From positions 496,001 through 560,000 of the forward strand of contig CAWCOY010000002.1 of the NCBI GenBank assembly GCA_963797265.1: DNA of 64,000 bases. The letters are read 5' to 3'. Under the pieces are notes generated by a model. That model was not told the DNA's origin. It saw only the letters and a list, made by a program, of their open reading frames with translations, and did no database searches. The position numbers and the translations under genes are program-made. Positions 32,698 to 40,938 of this stretch are shown here, in pieces. This DNA is from DASUPK01 sp963797265 (lineage in GTDB: Bacteria; Actinomycetota; Thermoleophilia; Solirubrobacterales; 70-9). Numbering within the stretch: the first letter of the stretch is position 1; every line of letters starts with the position of its first letter.

Positions 32698-33609
32698 GTG
32701 CCGAGCCCGGAGAGGATCAAGGAGTTCAACGAGCGCTACCACGACGCGGCGGCTTCCTCCTACGACTCCAAGTGGGGGATCGACTTCGGGGCCGTCGGAC
32801 AGGACCAGGTGACCGGAAAGCTGCGCAAGGCGCTCGGCCGCTGGCCCCAGACGGCGTTCGGGGATGCCCTCGAGATCGGCGCTGGGACGGGCTACTTCTC
32901 GCTCAACCTCATGCAGGCCGGACTGATCGGGCGGGCGACCGCGACGGACATCTCCCCGGGGATGCTGGCGACGCTGGAGGAGAACGCCGAGCGGCTCGGC
33001 CTAGAGGTCCAGACCGCGTCGGCCGAGGCGGAAACCCTGACGTTCGGTGACGAGAGCTTCGATCTCGTCTTCGGACACGCGGTGCTACATCACATCCCGG
33101 ATCTCGGGCGGGCCTTCTCCGAGTTCGCGCGAGTGCTGCGTCCGGGAGGGACGCTCGCCTTCTGCGGCGAGCCCTCGCGCTACGGCGACCTCCTGGCAGC
33201 GATTCCGAAGAGGACGGCGCTGCTGGCCGCGCCGCTCTGGCGCCGTGCGATGCGGGCGTCGGCGCGCCACGAGGACGCACACGCCCATGCGAACGGGCAC
33301 GCTCTCGAGGCCGAGGTCGACGTGCACGCCTTCTCCCCTGGTGATCTGCAGAGGTTCTGCAGCGCCGCCGGCCTCATCGAGACCAGGGTCCGCGGCGAGG
33401 AACTGCTCGCCTCGATCCACGGCTGGACCGTGCGGACCCTCGAGGCCAGCGCCGAACCCGACGACGTGCCGTGGGCGTGGCGCCGCTTCGCCTTCCGCAG
33501 CTACCTGGCGCTGCAGCGGCTCGACAACCAGGTGCTCGAGCCGCACCTGCCGCCGCAGCTCTTCTACAACCTCCTGGTCGCCGCGCGTAAGCCCGAGAGC
33601 AGCCGGTAA
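32698..33609 (+). CDS. Class I SAM methyltransferase
   Basis: 303 residues with a Methyltransf_11-type domain at about 35-150: motif I ALEIGAGTGYFSLNL, motif II region ESFDLVFGHAVLHHIPD, motif III LRPGGTLAFCGEPS. The C-terminal half is less typical, with His-rich HEDAHAHANGHA and ending in LFYNLLVAARKP. GTG start 26 bp after the permease; probably the third gene of the transporter operon and itself intact. Substrate unknown, possibly a lipid or secondary metabolite exported by the neighbouring pump. Confidence 0.85.
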   Translation: MPSPERIKEFNERYHDAAASSYDSKWGIDFGAVGQDQVTGKLRKALGRWPQTAFGDALEIGAGTGYFSLNLMQAGLIGRATATDISPGMLATLEENAERLGLEVQTASAEAETLTFGDESFDLVFGHAVLHHIPDLGRAFSEFARVLRPGGTLAFCGEPSRYGDLLAAIPKRTALLAAPLWRRAMRASARHEDAHAHANGHALEAEVDVHAFSPGDLQRFCSAAGLIETRVRGEELLASIHGWTVRTLEASAEPDDVPWAWRRFAFRSYLALQRLDNQVLEPHLPPQLFYNLLVAARKPESSR

Positions 33610-33622
33610 GCCCGGGAACCCC

Positions 33623-33650
33623 CTAGGCGCACACGCCCGGGGACGCCTAG
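33623..33650. terminator. Convergent-gene hairpin
   Basis: CTAGGCG (33623-33629) pairs with CGCCTAG (33644-33650) around a GC-rich loop, between the methyltransferase stop and the DksA-like stop, whose TAG is part of the right arm. Confidence 0.45.
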
Positions 33651-33970
33651 CCGCGCCCGCCGGGCTCTTCCTCGACGAGGCGGTCGGCCCAGGGGATCGC
33701 CTCGAGCCGCCCGTCGGGGATCGGCTCGCCGCTGATCACCGACTTGCCGTAGGTCCCCTCTTCGAGCCGCTGCTGAGCGCGCTCGATTGCCTCGAGGGTC
33801 TGCACCAGGTCCTCCCGCAGGGCGCTATCGGTGCCGGCCTGCACGAGCTCGTCGGCCTGATCGCCGGTGTCCTCGGGCTCGTCGGACGATCCGCCGCCAT
33901 GCTCGACGAGCTCTCGCTCGATCCGCGCCCGCTCCTGGGCGAGCCGCTGACGTGCGTGTTCCTGGTCCAC
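33647..33970 (-). CDS. TraR/DksA-family protein lacking zinc cysteines
   Basis: 107 residues: an N-terminal charged coiled coil and a C-terminal segment YGKSVISGEPIPDGRLEAIP that matches the DksA/TraR zinc finger except that the Cys are replaced (Ser, Ser, and no Cys in the last pair). Cys-less members are known in actinobacteria. It would bind the RNA polymerase secondary channel without a metal. Convergent with the methyltransferase and 11 bp downstream of the nuclease-like gene. Confidence 0.85.
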   Translation of the reverse strand: MDQEHARQRLAQERARIERELVEHGGGSSDEPEDTGDQADELVQAGTDSALREDLVQTLEAIERAQQRLEEGTYGKSVISGEPIPDGRLEAIPWADRLVEEEPGGRG

Positions 33971-33981
33971 GGACGGTGATG

Positions 33982-34842
33982 CTACTTCCGCAAGAGCCCG
34001 CGAAGCGCTGCGGCCGCCGCCGCCGGGTCATCCATGAGCTGTCGCCAGGTGAACCGGACGACCTCATAGCCGAGGAGCTTGAGCTTCAAATCGCGTGCGC
34101 GGTCGTTCTCGAAGGCGCCGCGGCCCCGATGGGCCTCGTAGCCGTCGACCTCGACGATCAGGCGATGCTCGGGCCATGCGAAATCCACTACGAACTCGCC
34201 GATGCGAACGTTCACATCCGGCCGGGGAAGACGGTGACGCCGGCAGAGGACGAGGAAGCTCGTCTCGAGCTCGCTGCGGGTCCCGTCCGCCCCGAGCTCC
34301 CGGTCGAGCGGAAGCTGGAGAAACTCGGCCTGCCTGAGAGCCGCGGCGAACTGCGGCTTGGGAAGAGTGCGACGGAGGTCGCTCAGGGTTCGGGAGGGTG
34401 TCGTCACAGGAATGCCGTCACGCCTCGTGACCTGGCTCGAGTCGAGGGTGCGAGAGCGGTGGATGACGATCCCTGGGCGCCGGCGGTGCGTCTCTGTCGG
34501 AACCGTGACATGTGCATCAGCGTCGAAAGCGGCTGGGGAAGGAGGGCGGCGACTCCGCAGCATGCCCCACAGCTCGCCGGCGCTGGCGTGGCTGAGAACC
34601 GCACTCTCGCCGCACCCAAGCACGGCCGCCATCCACCTTCCCGCCTTGCTCAGTCCTCGGTGCCCGACAGCGAAGACCTCACGATGAACGCGGTGGAGGT
34701 GGCCTGAATCGACCCGGCGAAGCCGCCCTCGCTCGTGGATACCGGCAGCATCAAGCTGAGCCATCGAGACGACACCGTGCTGGCGCGCCGCCAGGCAGGC
34801 GATCATGGCGTCCGGATCGTTCTTGGCACCTTGCCCACCCAC
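33982..34842 (-). CDS. AbiEi-like winged helix fused to DUF559 (Vsr-like) nuclease domain
   Basis: 286 residues. The N-terminal part (ACLAARQHGVVSMAQLDAAGI, then LSHASAGELWGML and VTTPSRTLSDLRR) resembles AbiEi-type antitoxin/regulator domains. The C-terminal 100 residues match DUF559 of the PD-(D/E)XK superfamily: VVDFAWPEHRLIVEVDGYEAHRG, FENDRARDLKLKLLGYEVVRFT. Acidic residues in VDF and EVDG fit the active site. The gene stands without an AbiEii partner. Met at 34806 is an alternative start. DNA repair, defence or regulation all remain possible. Confidence 0.8.
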   Translation of the reverse strand: MGGQGAKNDPDAMIACLAARQHGVVSMAQLDAAGIHERGRLRRVDSGHLHRVHREVFAVGHRGLSKAGRWMAAVLGCGESAVLSHASAGELWGMLRSRRPPSPAAFDADAHVTVPTETHRRRPGIVIHRSRTLDSSQVTRRDGIPVTTPSRTLSDLRRTLPKPQFAAALRQAEFLQLPLDRELGADGTRSELETSFLVLCRRHRLPRPDVNVRIGEFVVDFAWPEHRLIVEVDGYEAHRGRGAFENDRARDLKLKLLGYEVVRFTWRQLMDDPAAAAAALRGLLRK

Positions 34843-34851
34843 GTGGGTGGG
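34834..34851. promoter_or_regulatory. 18-bp perfect palindrome at the AbiEi-DUF559 start
   Basis: CCCACCCACGTGGGTGGG straddles the proposed GTG start and lies 54 bp beyond the dipZ stop. It may be an autoregulatory operator of the winged-helix protein or a dipZ terminator stem. Confidence 0.4.
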
Positions 34852-34904
34852 TAATGCGCCAACGCCCCGAATCTCGCCCCTTCATCGCCGGTTTTCGGCC
34901 CTCG

Positions 34905-36632
34905 CTACCCGAACGTGAACGCGTATCCCGTGACGCCGGGATCGAAGCGCAGCGAGAGCCGGTGACGCGCGACCGCCGGCAGATCGACGAGGCGATAGAG
35001 GCGTTGCGCCTGGATCGTTGCCTGTCCGCGCCGGACGTCGGGCCCGGCGACCGCGGCCGGGATCGGCTTGCCGTCGAGGAGCACCTGGACGTGGCGCGCC
35101 TGGTCGGTTGAGCCGAGCACCAGGAAGACTCGGCGGGCGTTGAACTCGAGGTCGATCTCGGCAGCCTCGCCGGAGGTCGCGTCCTCGTCGGTGACTCCCC
35201 AATGGCCGGCGTAGGCGAACTCGTTCGTGTCCAGCTCCGCCGGCGCCGCGCCGAAGTCCTGATTACCCGGGTGGATGGTCCCGTTCGCCCACCCGCGCGC
35301 CCGAGCGGCCCCAAGATACGTCTCCGGCGTGGTCGCGTCGGCCGAGGGCGCCTGTGCGGTTGCGCGGGCCCCGGACCCGAGATCCCGATGGCCCGACTCC
35401 TGCAACAGGGTGCGGATGGCCCGTTCGGTCTCGTCGTAGTTCCCCTCGCCGAAGTGGGCGTCGCGGACGTTGCCCTGCGCGTCCACGAGGTATTCGGAGG
35501 GCCAGTACTGGTTCCCCCACGCGTCCCAGGTGCCCAGGTCGTTGTCCTGCACGACCGGGTAGGTGAGGTGGTTCTGGCGGATCGCGTCCTGAACGTTGCC
35601 GGCGTCCTTCTCGAAGGGGAACTCGGGCGAATGGACGCCGACGACCGTGAAGCCGTCCCGCCCGTAGCGCTGCTGCCACGCCTCCAGGTAGGGGAGCGTG
35701 CGGATGCAGTTGATGCACGTGTAGGTCCAGAAGTCGATCAGGACGACCTTGCCGCGCAGGTCGCCGATCGACAGCGACTCGCCGCCGGGCGTGTTGAACC
35801 AATCCTGCGTGTCGGTGAAGTCCGGGGCCTGGCCGTAGGTGGACAGGCTGACCGGCTGATTGAGCTCCGACGGCTCCACGATCGGCTTACCCGATTGCCG
35901 CACCTTGGCCAGGTTGGCCGCGACCACGTGGCTCTCCTCCAGGCCGCCCGTCGGGTTGACCAGGAACCCAGGCAGATCGCTTGCGATCGCCGTCTGGAAG
36001 CGCGTATCCAGGTTGGCCGTCATCGCCACCGCCACCAGCACCATCACGGCACCGAGGGCCATCTGAACCCGCCCGCGCACGGGCGCCAGCCGCTGCGACA
36101 GCCGCCGGCCGCCGAGCAGCAGCAGGTAGAGGACGATCGCCGAGCCGACCGCGTAGGACAGGGCGACGGCGAGGCGGCCGGCCGTGAAGTCCTGAGCCGC
36201 CGAGACGACGATCACGCCGGCCAGTATCGGCCCCGCGCAGGGCGCGTACACGAGGCCCAGGCTGGCGCCGACGATCAGTCCCGAGCCGAACCCGTCGCCC
36301 CCGAAACGGGCCGGGCCGGGCGCCAGCCGGCTGGCGAAGGCCTCGACCCTGTCGCCGATCGGCGGGATCAGCAGGCAGAAGCCGAAGGCGAAGAGCACGA
36401 CTATCGCGATGTCCCTGGCCACCCCGTTCGGCAGGCCCAGCGCATTGATCACGTAGACGAGACCGACCGTCGCGAAGGTGAAGGAGAGGGCCAGCCCGGT
36501 GACGACGCCGAGCGGACGTCGCCTCCCGCCGGTGACCCCCGCCGAGAGCACGGCGGGCAGAATCGGGAGCACACACGGTGACAGGGCGGTGCCCGCCCCG
36601 GCCACGAGCGCAAACAGCATCAGAAGTGCCAT
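34905..36632 (-). CDS. dipZ: DipZ: CcdA-type transmembrane domain fused to thioredoxin domain
   Basis: 575 residues. About 1-225 is a CcdA/DsbD-like membrane domain with redox Cys in LSPCVLPILP and VYAPCAGPILAG. About 265-420 is a TlpA-like thioredoxin domain with the active site TYTCINCIRTLP. The last 140 or so residues form a beta-rich C-terminal domain as in mycobacterial DipZ (Rv2874). It moves reducing power from cytosolic thioredoxin to exported proteins, for example cytochrome c haem ligation such as the lipoprotein cytochrome in this window. Confidence 0.92.
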   Translation of the reverse strand: MALLMLFALVAGAGTALSPCVLPILPAVLSAGVTGGRRRPLGVVTGLALSFTFATVGLVYVINALGLPNGVARDIAIVVLFAFGFCLLIPPIGDRVEAFASRLAPGPARFGGDGFGSGLIVGASLGLVYAPCAGPILAGVIVVSAAQDFTAGRLAVALSYAVGSAIVLYLLLLGGRRLSQRLAPVRGRVQMALGAVMVLVAVAMTANLDTRFQTAIASDLPGFLVNPTGGLEESHVVAANLAKVRQSGKPIVEPSELNQPVSLSTYGQAPDFTDTQDWFNTPGGESLSIGDLRGKVVLIDFWTYTCINCIRTLPYLEAWQQRYGRDGFTVVGVHSPEFPFEKDAGNVQDAIRQNHLTYPVVQDNDLGTWDAWGNQYWPSEYLVDAQGNVRDAHFGEGNYDETERAIRTLLQESGHRDLGSGARATAQAPSADATTPETYLGAARARGWANGTIHPGNQDFGAAPAELDTNEFAYAGHWGVTDEDATSGEAAEIDLEFNARRVFLVLGSTDQARHVQVLLDGKPIPAAVAGPDVRRGQATIQAQRLYRLVDLPAVARHRLSLRFDPGVTGYAFTFG

Positions 36633-36722
36633 CTAGATGATCGCGCGCGCGGTCGTGGAATCGGTCATCTCGGTCCAGACTCGGAGATCTACTCAGCGTT
36701 ACGCCGAGCCGTTAAGCGCGGA

Positions 36723-37850
36723 TTAGTCACTCGCTCCCGCTCGCCGGACTCGGTGCACCGGCACCTCCCCCTGGATCCCCTTGAAGCGGCGCCTGCCTGC
36801 GAAGGAGAAGTCGAATGGCCGCCCGTTCGTCTGCGCGAATGAGTCCTTCACCGCCTGGTCGACGACAACGGTGTCCGGCCAGGCGAAGTTGGTGATCCTC
36901 GCGGCGAGGTTCACGGGGCGCCCGTACCAGTCCCCCCCGCGCCCGAGCGCCTGACCGCGCGCCACGCCGGCGCGCAGCGGCGGGATCTCCTCTGTGCCGG
37001 CGGATTCGACCAGTCCTACGACGGAGTCGAGGAGCGGCTGCGTTTCCCGCGAAGCGAACATGGCCGCGTCGCCGATCATCTTCACCAGCCGCACGGGCGG
37101 CTGCGCGGCGTCGGAGGCGAGCTTGAACAGCCTGCCGGTGAGATCGCCGATCTGCTCGATCTCGAGCGACTCCCCCAGGCGCGTGAAGCCGACCAGGTCG
37201 GCGAAGGCGATCGTGATCTCGTCGGACCCCGACAGCCTGCCCTCCGCCAGCTCGGTCTCGGTGATGACGGCCTGGCGGATCGCCTCGCTAAGGTGGATCC
37301 GGTAGGCGTGGAGCAGCGTCTCGCCGAGGAGCGGGGACATGGCCTTGGCGGCCGCCGCGTAGCGCTGCGCCAGCTCCCGCTCGTCGACACCGGGCTCCGT
37401 GAACACCTCCCCGACCAGGTCGCGGTTTGCGTCCGCGAGGTTGGCCATCGAGATGCCGATGATGCGGGAGGTCTCGAGGACGCCCTCCTCCGGCAAACCC
37501 GCGTCGAGGAAGAGCTTCGCGCGCCTGGCCGCCTCGAGGTCGGCTTCCGTGAACATCGCCTCATCGTCCTCGGGGATCGGCGCGCCGAGCGCGCGCAGGA
37601 GTCGCCGCAGGAAATCGGGATCGAGCCCGGCCTTCTCCGCGATCTGAGGGCCCGTGTAGTGCTCTGTCCCCGAGTCGAAGGCCCGCTCTACAGGCAGCAG
37701 CACGAGGCGGTTCTCATTAACGGCACGCCTGAGCTCCTCGAGCGAGACCCCCTCGTTGGAGAGCTCCTGGAGGAGGGCCAGGCGCGCCTCACGCGCCCTC
37801 CCCTCGAGGTCGCCGAGCAGGCCCTCTGCCTCGAAATCGATGCCGGCCAC
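36723..37850 (-). CDS. Class III adenylate cyclase with N-terminal regulatory domain
   Basis: 375 residues. The C-terminal 180 residues are a class III cyclase: metal Asp in ITIAFADLVGFTRLGE, second Asp in VKMIGDAAMFAS with the ATP-selecting Lys two residues before IGD, and transition-state Asn/Arg in GRPVNLAARI. The N-terminal 190 residues are helical (EELRRAVNENRLVLLPVE, IGISMANLADANRDLVGEVF) and resemble the regulatory part of Rv1264-type mycobacterial cyclases, which respond to pH and fatty acids. Soluble, single gene. All catalytic residues are present, so it should make cAMP. Confidence 0.9.
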   Translation of the reverse strand: MAGIDFEAEGLLGDLEGRAREARLALLQELSNEGVSLEELRRAVNENRLVLLPVERAFDSGTEHYTGPQIAEKAGLDPDFLRRLLRALGAPIPEDDEAMFTEADLEAARRAKLFLDAGLPEEGVLETSRIIGISMANLADANRDLVGEVFTEPGVDERELAQRYAAAAKAMSPLLGETLLHAYRIHLSEAIRQAVITETELAEGRLSGSDEITIAFADLVGFTRLGESLEIEQIGDLTGRLFKLASDAAQPPVRLVKMIGDAAMFASRETQPLLDSVVGLVESAGTEEIPPLRAGVARGQALGRGGDWYGRPVNLAARITNFAWPDTVVVDQAVKDSFAQTNGRPFDFSFAGRRRFKGIQGEVPVHRVRRAGASD

Positions 37851-37874
37851 TCACGGATCCTAAGATGGGCGGGG

Positions 37875-38507
37875 ATGGCGGGTCTCGAGCTTCCGATCTT
37901 CGAGCTGCCGCTCGTCCTGCTCCCCGGCGAGCAGGTCCCGCTCCACATCTTCGAGGAGCGCTACAAGCGCATGGTCGGGACCTCGCTGGAGCAGGGCGAG
38001 CCGTTCGGGATCGTGCTTCGCGACGACGAGGGCGCGCGCTCGGTCGGCTGCACCGCCCGCGTCGACGACGTGCTGGAGCGATTCGACGACGGCCGCATGA
38101 ACATCGTCGTCAGCGGCGAGGCCCCGTTCAAAGTGCTCGACAGGTTCGAATCGACGGAGTACCCCGCCGGCGAGGTCGAGCTGATGGCCGAGGGGGACGT
38201 GCCGCCGATCGACGAAGAGGCGGCGAGTGCGGCACGCGAGGCCTTCGCGCAGCTGGCGGAGAAGGCCACCGGCGAGCGGCCCGAGCCCGAGGAGCTCGAC
38301 GGTGCCTCGGCCTACGCGATCGCCGCCCGGATCGAGCTGCCCGCCGACACCAAGCAGCGGCTGCTCGAGACGCGCGACGAGGACGAGCGGATGACCCTGC
38401 TCGCCAACGCGCTCGGCGCCGTCGGCAAGGCGCTGGAGCGGGCCGAGGAAGCCGCCGAGCGGGCCGCCGGCAACGGCAAGGTCAAGTTCCCGGGCCTGCC
38501 GGAATAG
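37875..38507 (+). CDS. LON N-terminal (substrate-binding) domain protein
   Basis: 210 residues consisting only of a Lon-protease N-domain: FELPLVLLPGEQVPLHIFEERYKRM, IVLRDDEGARSVGCTARV and a C-terminal helical bundle. There is no ATPase or protease domain. Such stand-alone proteins occur widely in actinobacteria; role unclear, possibly binding damaged polypeptides. ATG 37875 fits the family start; the frame is open much further upstream, antisense to the cyclase. Confidence 0.9.
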   Translation: MAGLELPIFELPLVLLPGEQVPLHIFEERYKRMVGTSLEQGEPFGIVLRDDEGARSVGCTARVDDVLERFDDGRMNIVVSGEAPFKVLDRFESTEYPAGEVELMAEGDVPPIDEEAASAAREAFAQLAEKATGERPEPEELDGASAYAIAARIELPADTKQRLLETRDEDERMTLLANALGAVGKALERAEEAAERAAGNGKVKFPGLPE

Positions 38508-38528
38508 GTTCTCAGTCGGCGAAGCCGT

Positions 38529-40091
38529 CTAAGCGAACACGACAGCGCCGCCGCGACGCGGGTCTCCTCCGCCGCTGAGCTCGCCGCTCCCGGGGTCGCG
38601 CGCGACCGCCTGGGCGCCACCGAAGTACAGGTTCTCCCGCTTCCAGCGCACCACCGGGACGCCCCGGCGCTCCAGGTCGGCCAGGCTCTCCTCGTCGACC
38701 CCAGGCTCGGCCTGCACGGTGCCCGCCTCGAAGTGAAGGCGTCCGGCGCGCACCGCGTCGCCCGCATCCATCCCGTCCTCCAGCACCCTGACCGCCGTCT
38801 GCAGGATCGCCGAGCGGATCCGGTTCGATCCGGCGCTGCCCAGCCCGAGGACCACCTCGCCGTCCCGCAGCGCCAGAGTCGGCGACATCATCGAGCTCAC
38901 CCGGCGGCCCGGCGGGATCCGGTGGAACCCCTGCGGGTTGAGGTCCTCCTCGCCCAGCATGTTGTTGACGTGCACGCCGGTGCGCGGCACGGCGACGCCC
39001 GACCCGGTGCCGTTCGAGCAGGTGACCGACGCGCAATTGCCGTCGGCGTCCAGGACCGCGAGGTGGGTGGTCGAGCCGAGCCTGTCCGCGGGGCCGCCCG
39101 CCCCGCCGAGCCCGCCGACCCAGTCGCCGGCCCGGATCCGCTCAGCGACCTCGTCGAGGTCGGCGGCGAGGAAGCGCTCCACGTAGGCCTCGTCGTGCAG
39201 GCCCACATGGAAGTCGTCGGTGCGGCGCGCATTTGCCGCCTCGGTCGCGGCGACGATCTGCTCGACTCCGCTGCGATCGCCGAGGCGCTCGAGCACGCCC
39301 AGCGAGAAGGCGATCAGGATCCCGCCGGAGGACGGCGGCGGGTTGGTCAGCACGTCGTAGCCGCGGAAGCGGGCCTCGACCGGCCGCCGTTCGATCGGCT
39401 GGTAGGCGGCCATATCGTCCATGCCGAGGGTTCCACCCCGCTCGCGGACCCACTCGCAGACCCGCTGTGCGATGTCCCCGCGGTAGAAGGGCTCGGCCCC
39501 CTCGGCCGCGAAGCGCTCCAGGGCCTCCGACATCTCCGGGTAGCGAAATGTGTCGCCCTCGACCAGTCGCTCGCCCTCGGGCGTGTAGAGCGCGGCGCTC
39601 TCGGGTGTCGAGACCAGGATCGGATGGAGGATCTCGTGGAAGTACTCGGCCGCTCTCGTGAGCTGCACGCCCTTGCATCCGAGCTCGATGCCTGGCTGGG
39701 CCAGCCTCGCCAGCGGCACCGAGCCGAAGCGGCGGTGGACGTGCTCGAGGCCCGCCGGATTTCCGGGCACCCCGCAGGAGGCGGCCCCGCAGTTGAAGAT
39801 CTGCGGCGTCTCGTCGAAGTAGACCGGGATCGGGATCAGCTCCGCCTCACGCTCCACGCCATCGGCACCGCCCGCGGCGACAAAGAAGTCGGTCAGGCTG
39901 TCCTCGCCCTCCTCGTGGACCATCATGAATCCGCCGGCCCCGAAACCGGTCAGCTGGCTCTCGGTGACGAACGAGGTGAGCACTGCACAGACCGCGGCGT
40001 CCACCGCGTTGCCACCCTCGCGCAGCACCTGCGCGCCGGCCTCCGCGGTCAGAGGATGCCCCGCGGCGACCACTCCCCGGTTAGCGCTCAT
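38529..40091 (-). CDS. ggt: Gamma-glutamyltransferase
   Basis: Ntn-hydrolase of 520 residues that cleaves or transfers gamma-glutamyl groups of glutathione-like thiols. The autoprocessing site and nucleophile are in STTHLAVLDADGNCAS (large subunit N-terminal, small subunit C-terminal). The Gly-rich MLGLGSAGSNRIRSAI-type block (VVLGLGSAGSN) and NMLGEEDLNP are present. No signal peptide is visible, so it may be cytosolic. It overlaps the vapC stop as ATGA, so it may be cotranscribed with the toxin-antitoxin pair. Confidence 0.92.
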   Translation of the reverse strand: MSANRGVVAAGHPLTAEAGAQVLREGGNAVDAAVCAVLTSFVTESQLTGFGAGGFMMVHEEGEDSLTDFFVAAGGADGVEREAELIPIPVYFDETPQIFNCGAASCGVPGNPAGLEHVHRRFGSVPLARLAQPGIELGCKGVQLTRAAEYFHEILHPILVSTPESAALYTPEGERLVEGDTFRYPEMSEALERFAAEGAEPFYRGDIAQRVCEWVRERGGTLGMDDMAAYQPIERRPVEARFRGYDVLTNPPPSSGGILIAFSLGVLERLGDRSGVEQIVAATEAANARRTDDFHVGLHDEAYVERFLAADLDEVAERIRAGDWVGGLGGAGGPADRLGSTTHLAVLDADGNCASVTCSNGTGSGVAVPRTGVHVNNMLGEEDLNPQGFHRIPPGRRVSSMMSPTLALRDGEVVLGLGSAGSNRIRSAILQTAVRVLEDGMDAGDAVRAGRLHFEAGTVQAEPGVDEESLADLERRGVPVVRWKRENLYFGGAQAVARDPGSGELSGGGDPRRGGAVVFA

Positions 40092-40474
40092 CGCTCGACC
40101 TTGACGCCCACACCGGTCGCCACCGATGCCTGCGCACGGTTAAGCGTGTAGAGCACGCGGTCGGTCGCCTTGGCTGTGGCCACGATCAGCAGATCCGTGG
40201 CCCGCTCAGAGCGTCTCTTGGAACGCGCCCACGCGAGCGCGTCGCCGAAGGCGATTGCGACATCGGTGTCCACAGGGAGCGGTTCGAACGCCTCCCAGAC
40301 GGCATGGAATCTCGCTTCGCGAATTCGGCGTGACTCCGACGTGCGGGCCAGGAGGACACCGGCGCGCAGCTCGGCCACGGTGACTACTGAGATCGCCGCG
40401 GTCTCAGGGAGATCGAGGCCATCGCCCAAGCCGATGACGACCGACGTGTCGAGAAGCGCGCCGGCCAGCGTCAG
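40088..40474 (-). CDS. vapC: PIN-domain toxin, VapC type, apparent CTG start
   Basis: Ribonuclease toxin of 128 residues if translation begins at CTG 40474. PIN acidic residues are Asp in LLDTSVVIG, Glu in VTVAELRAG and Asp in RATDLLIVATA. No ATG, GTG or TTG precedes the essential LLDTS motif in this frame; starting at the first such codon (TTG 40429) would delete it. The CTG overlaps the vapB stop as CTGA, exactly where ATGA or GTGA is usual. It either starts at CTG or has lost its start. Confidence 0.8.
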   Translation of the reverse strand: MTLAGALLDTSVVIGLGDGLDLPETAAISVVTVAELRAGVLLARTSESRRIREARFHAVWEAFEPLPVDTDVAIAFGDALAWARSKRRSERATDLLIVATAKATDRVLYTLNRAQASVATGVGVKVER

Positions 40475-40722
40475 GTCTCCGCGTCGAGCGGGCGCTCGGC
40501 TGCGGCCAGATCGTCTGCCAGGTCCTCGGAATCGAGGGGCTCCGCGAGGATTCGGTTCAGTGTCTCGCGATCCACGTCCACTCGCGCTTCCCGCAGGGGC
40601 CCGAGCCGTGCAACCGGGCGACCCCGGACAGTGATCGTGAATGTCGCCCCACCCTCGGCCTCGCGCAGCACCCGCGCGACGTCGTTGCGCAACTCCCGCT
40701 GTGCGATCTCGCGGTCGCTCAT
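40471..40722 (-). CDS. vapB: Phd/YefM-type antitoxin of the VapC locus
   Basis: 83 residues. The N-terminal DNA-binding half has EIAQRELRNDVARVLREAEGG followed by FTITVRGRPVARLGPL, the Phd/YefM pattern. The acidic C-terminal half (ETLNRILAEPLDSEDLADDLAAAE) would wrap the toxin. It precedes and overlaps vapC, and an inverted repeat lies just before its ATG, consistent with autorepression by the complex. Confidence 0.88.
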   Translation of the reverse strand: MSDREIAQRELRNDVARVLREAEGGATFTITVRGRPVARLGPLREARVDVDRETLNRILAEPLDSEDLADDLAAAERPLDAET

Positions 40723-40723
40723 C

Positions 40724-40740
40724 TGCTACAGAGCGTAGCA
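40724..40740. promoter_or_regulatory. VapB operator
   Basis: TGCTAC-AGAGC-GTAGCA: perfect 6-bp arms with a 5-bp spacer, ending 2 bp before the vapB start codon on the minus strand. Confidence 0.6.
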
Positions 40741-40767
40741 GTCAGCCATGCGGCGCCCCAGAACAAG

Positions 40768-40791
40768 ACCGGCCGGCTTTCGCCGGCCGGT
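40768..40791. terminator. Hairpin between ftsZ and vapB
   Basis: ACCGGCCGGC (40768-40777), loop TTTC, GCCGGCCGGT (40782-40791). It sits 148 bp after the ftsZ stop and before vapB, both on the minus strand; CTTGTTC follows on that strand. The rest of the 216-bp gap shows nothing else. Confidence 0.55.
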
Positions 40792-40938
40792 TCACGCCCC
40801 TCCGTCTCCCCAGGTCCTGCCCAGACGCATCCTTACGAGCTTCGAAGCTTCCCTGCCCTAAGACGAGGTCAGTGTGGCGATCCGGTCAGGGCCGGACATC
40901 GGCGACATCCCGCACAAAGAATCAGGGATTGCCGAAGT

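Noticed and set aside
30802..33609. A single 935-residue frame joining ABC ATPase, permease and methyltransferase
   Set aside because: It is three genes; past each frameshift the translation is nonsense and the family sequence continues in another frame.
38821..38845. tRNA-like GGTTCGATCC T-loop
   Set aside because: Lies inside the ggt coding sequence and no acceptor or anticodon arms can be formed.
40429..40431. TTG as vapC start
   Set aside because: It would remove the LLDTS strand with the first catalytic Asp of the PIN domain.
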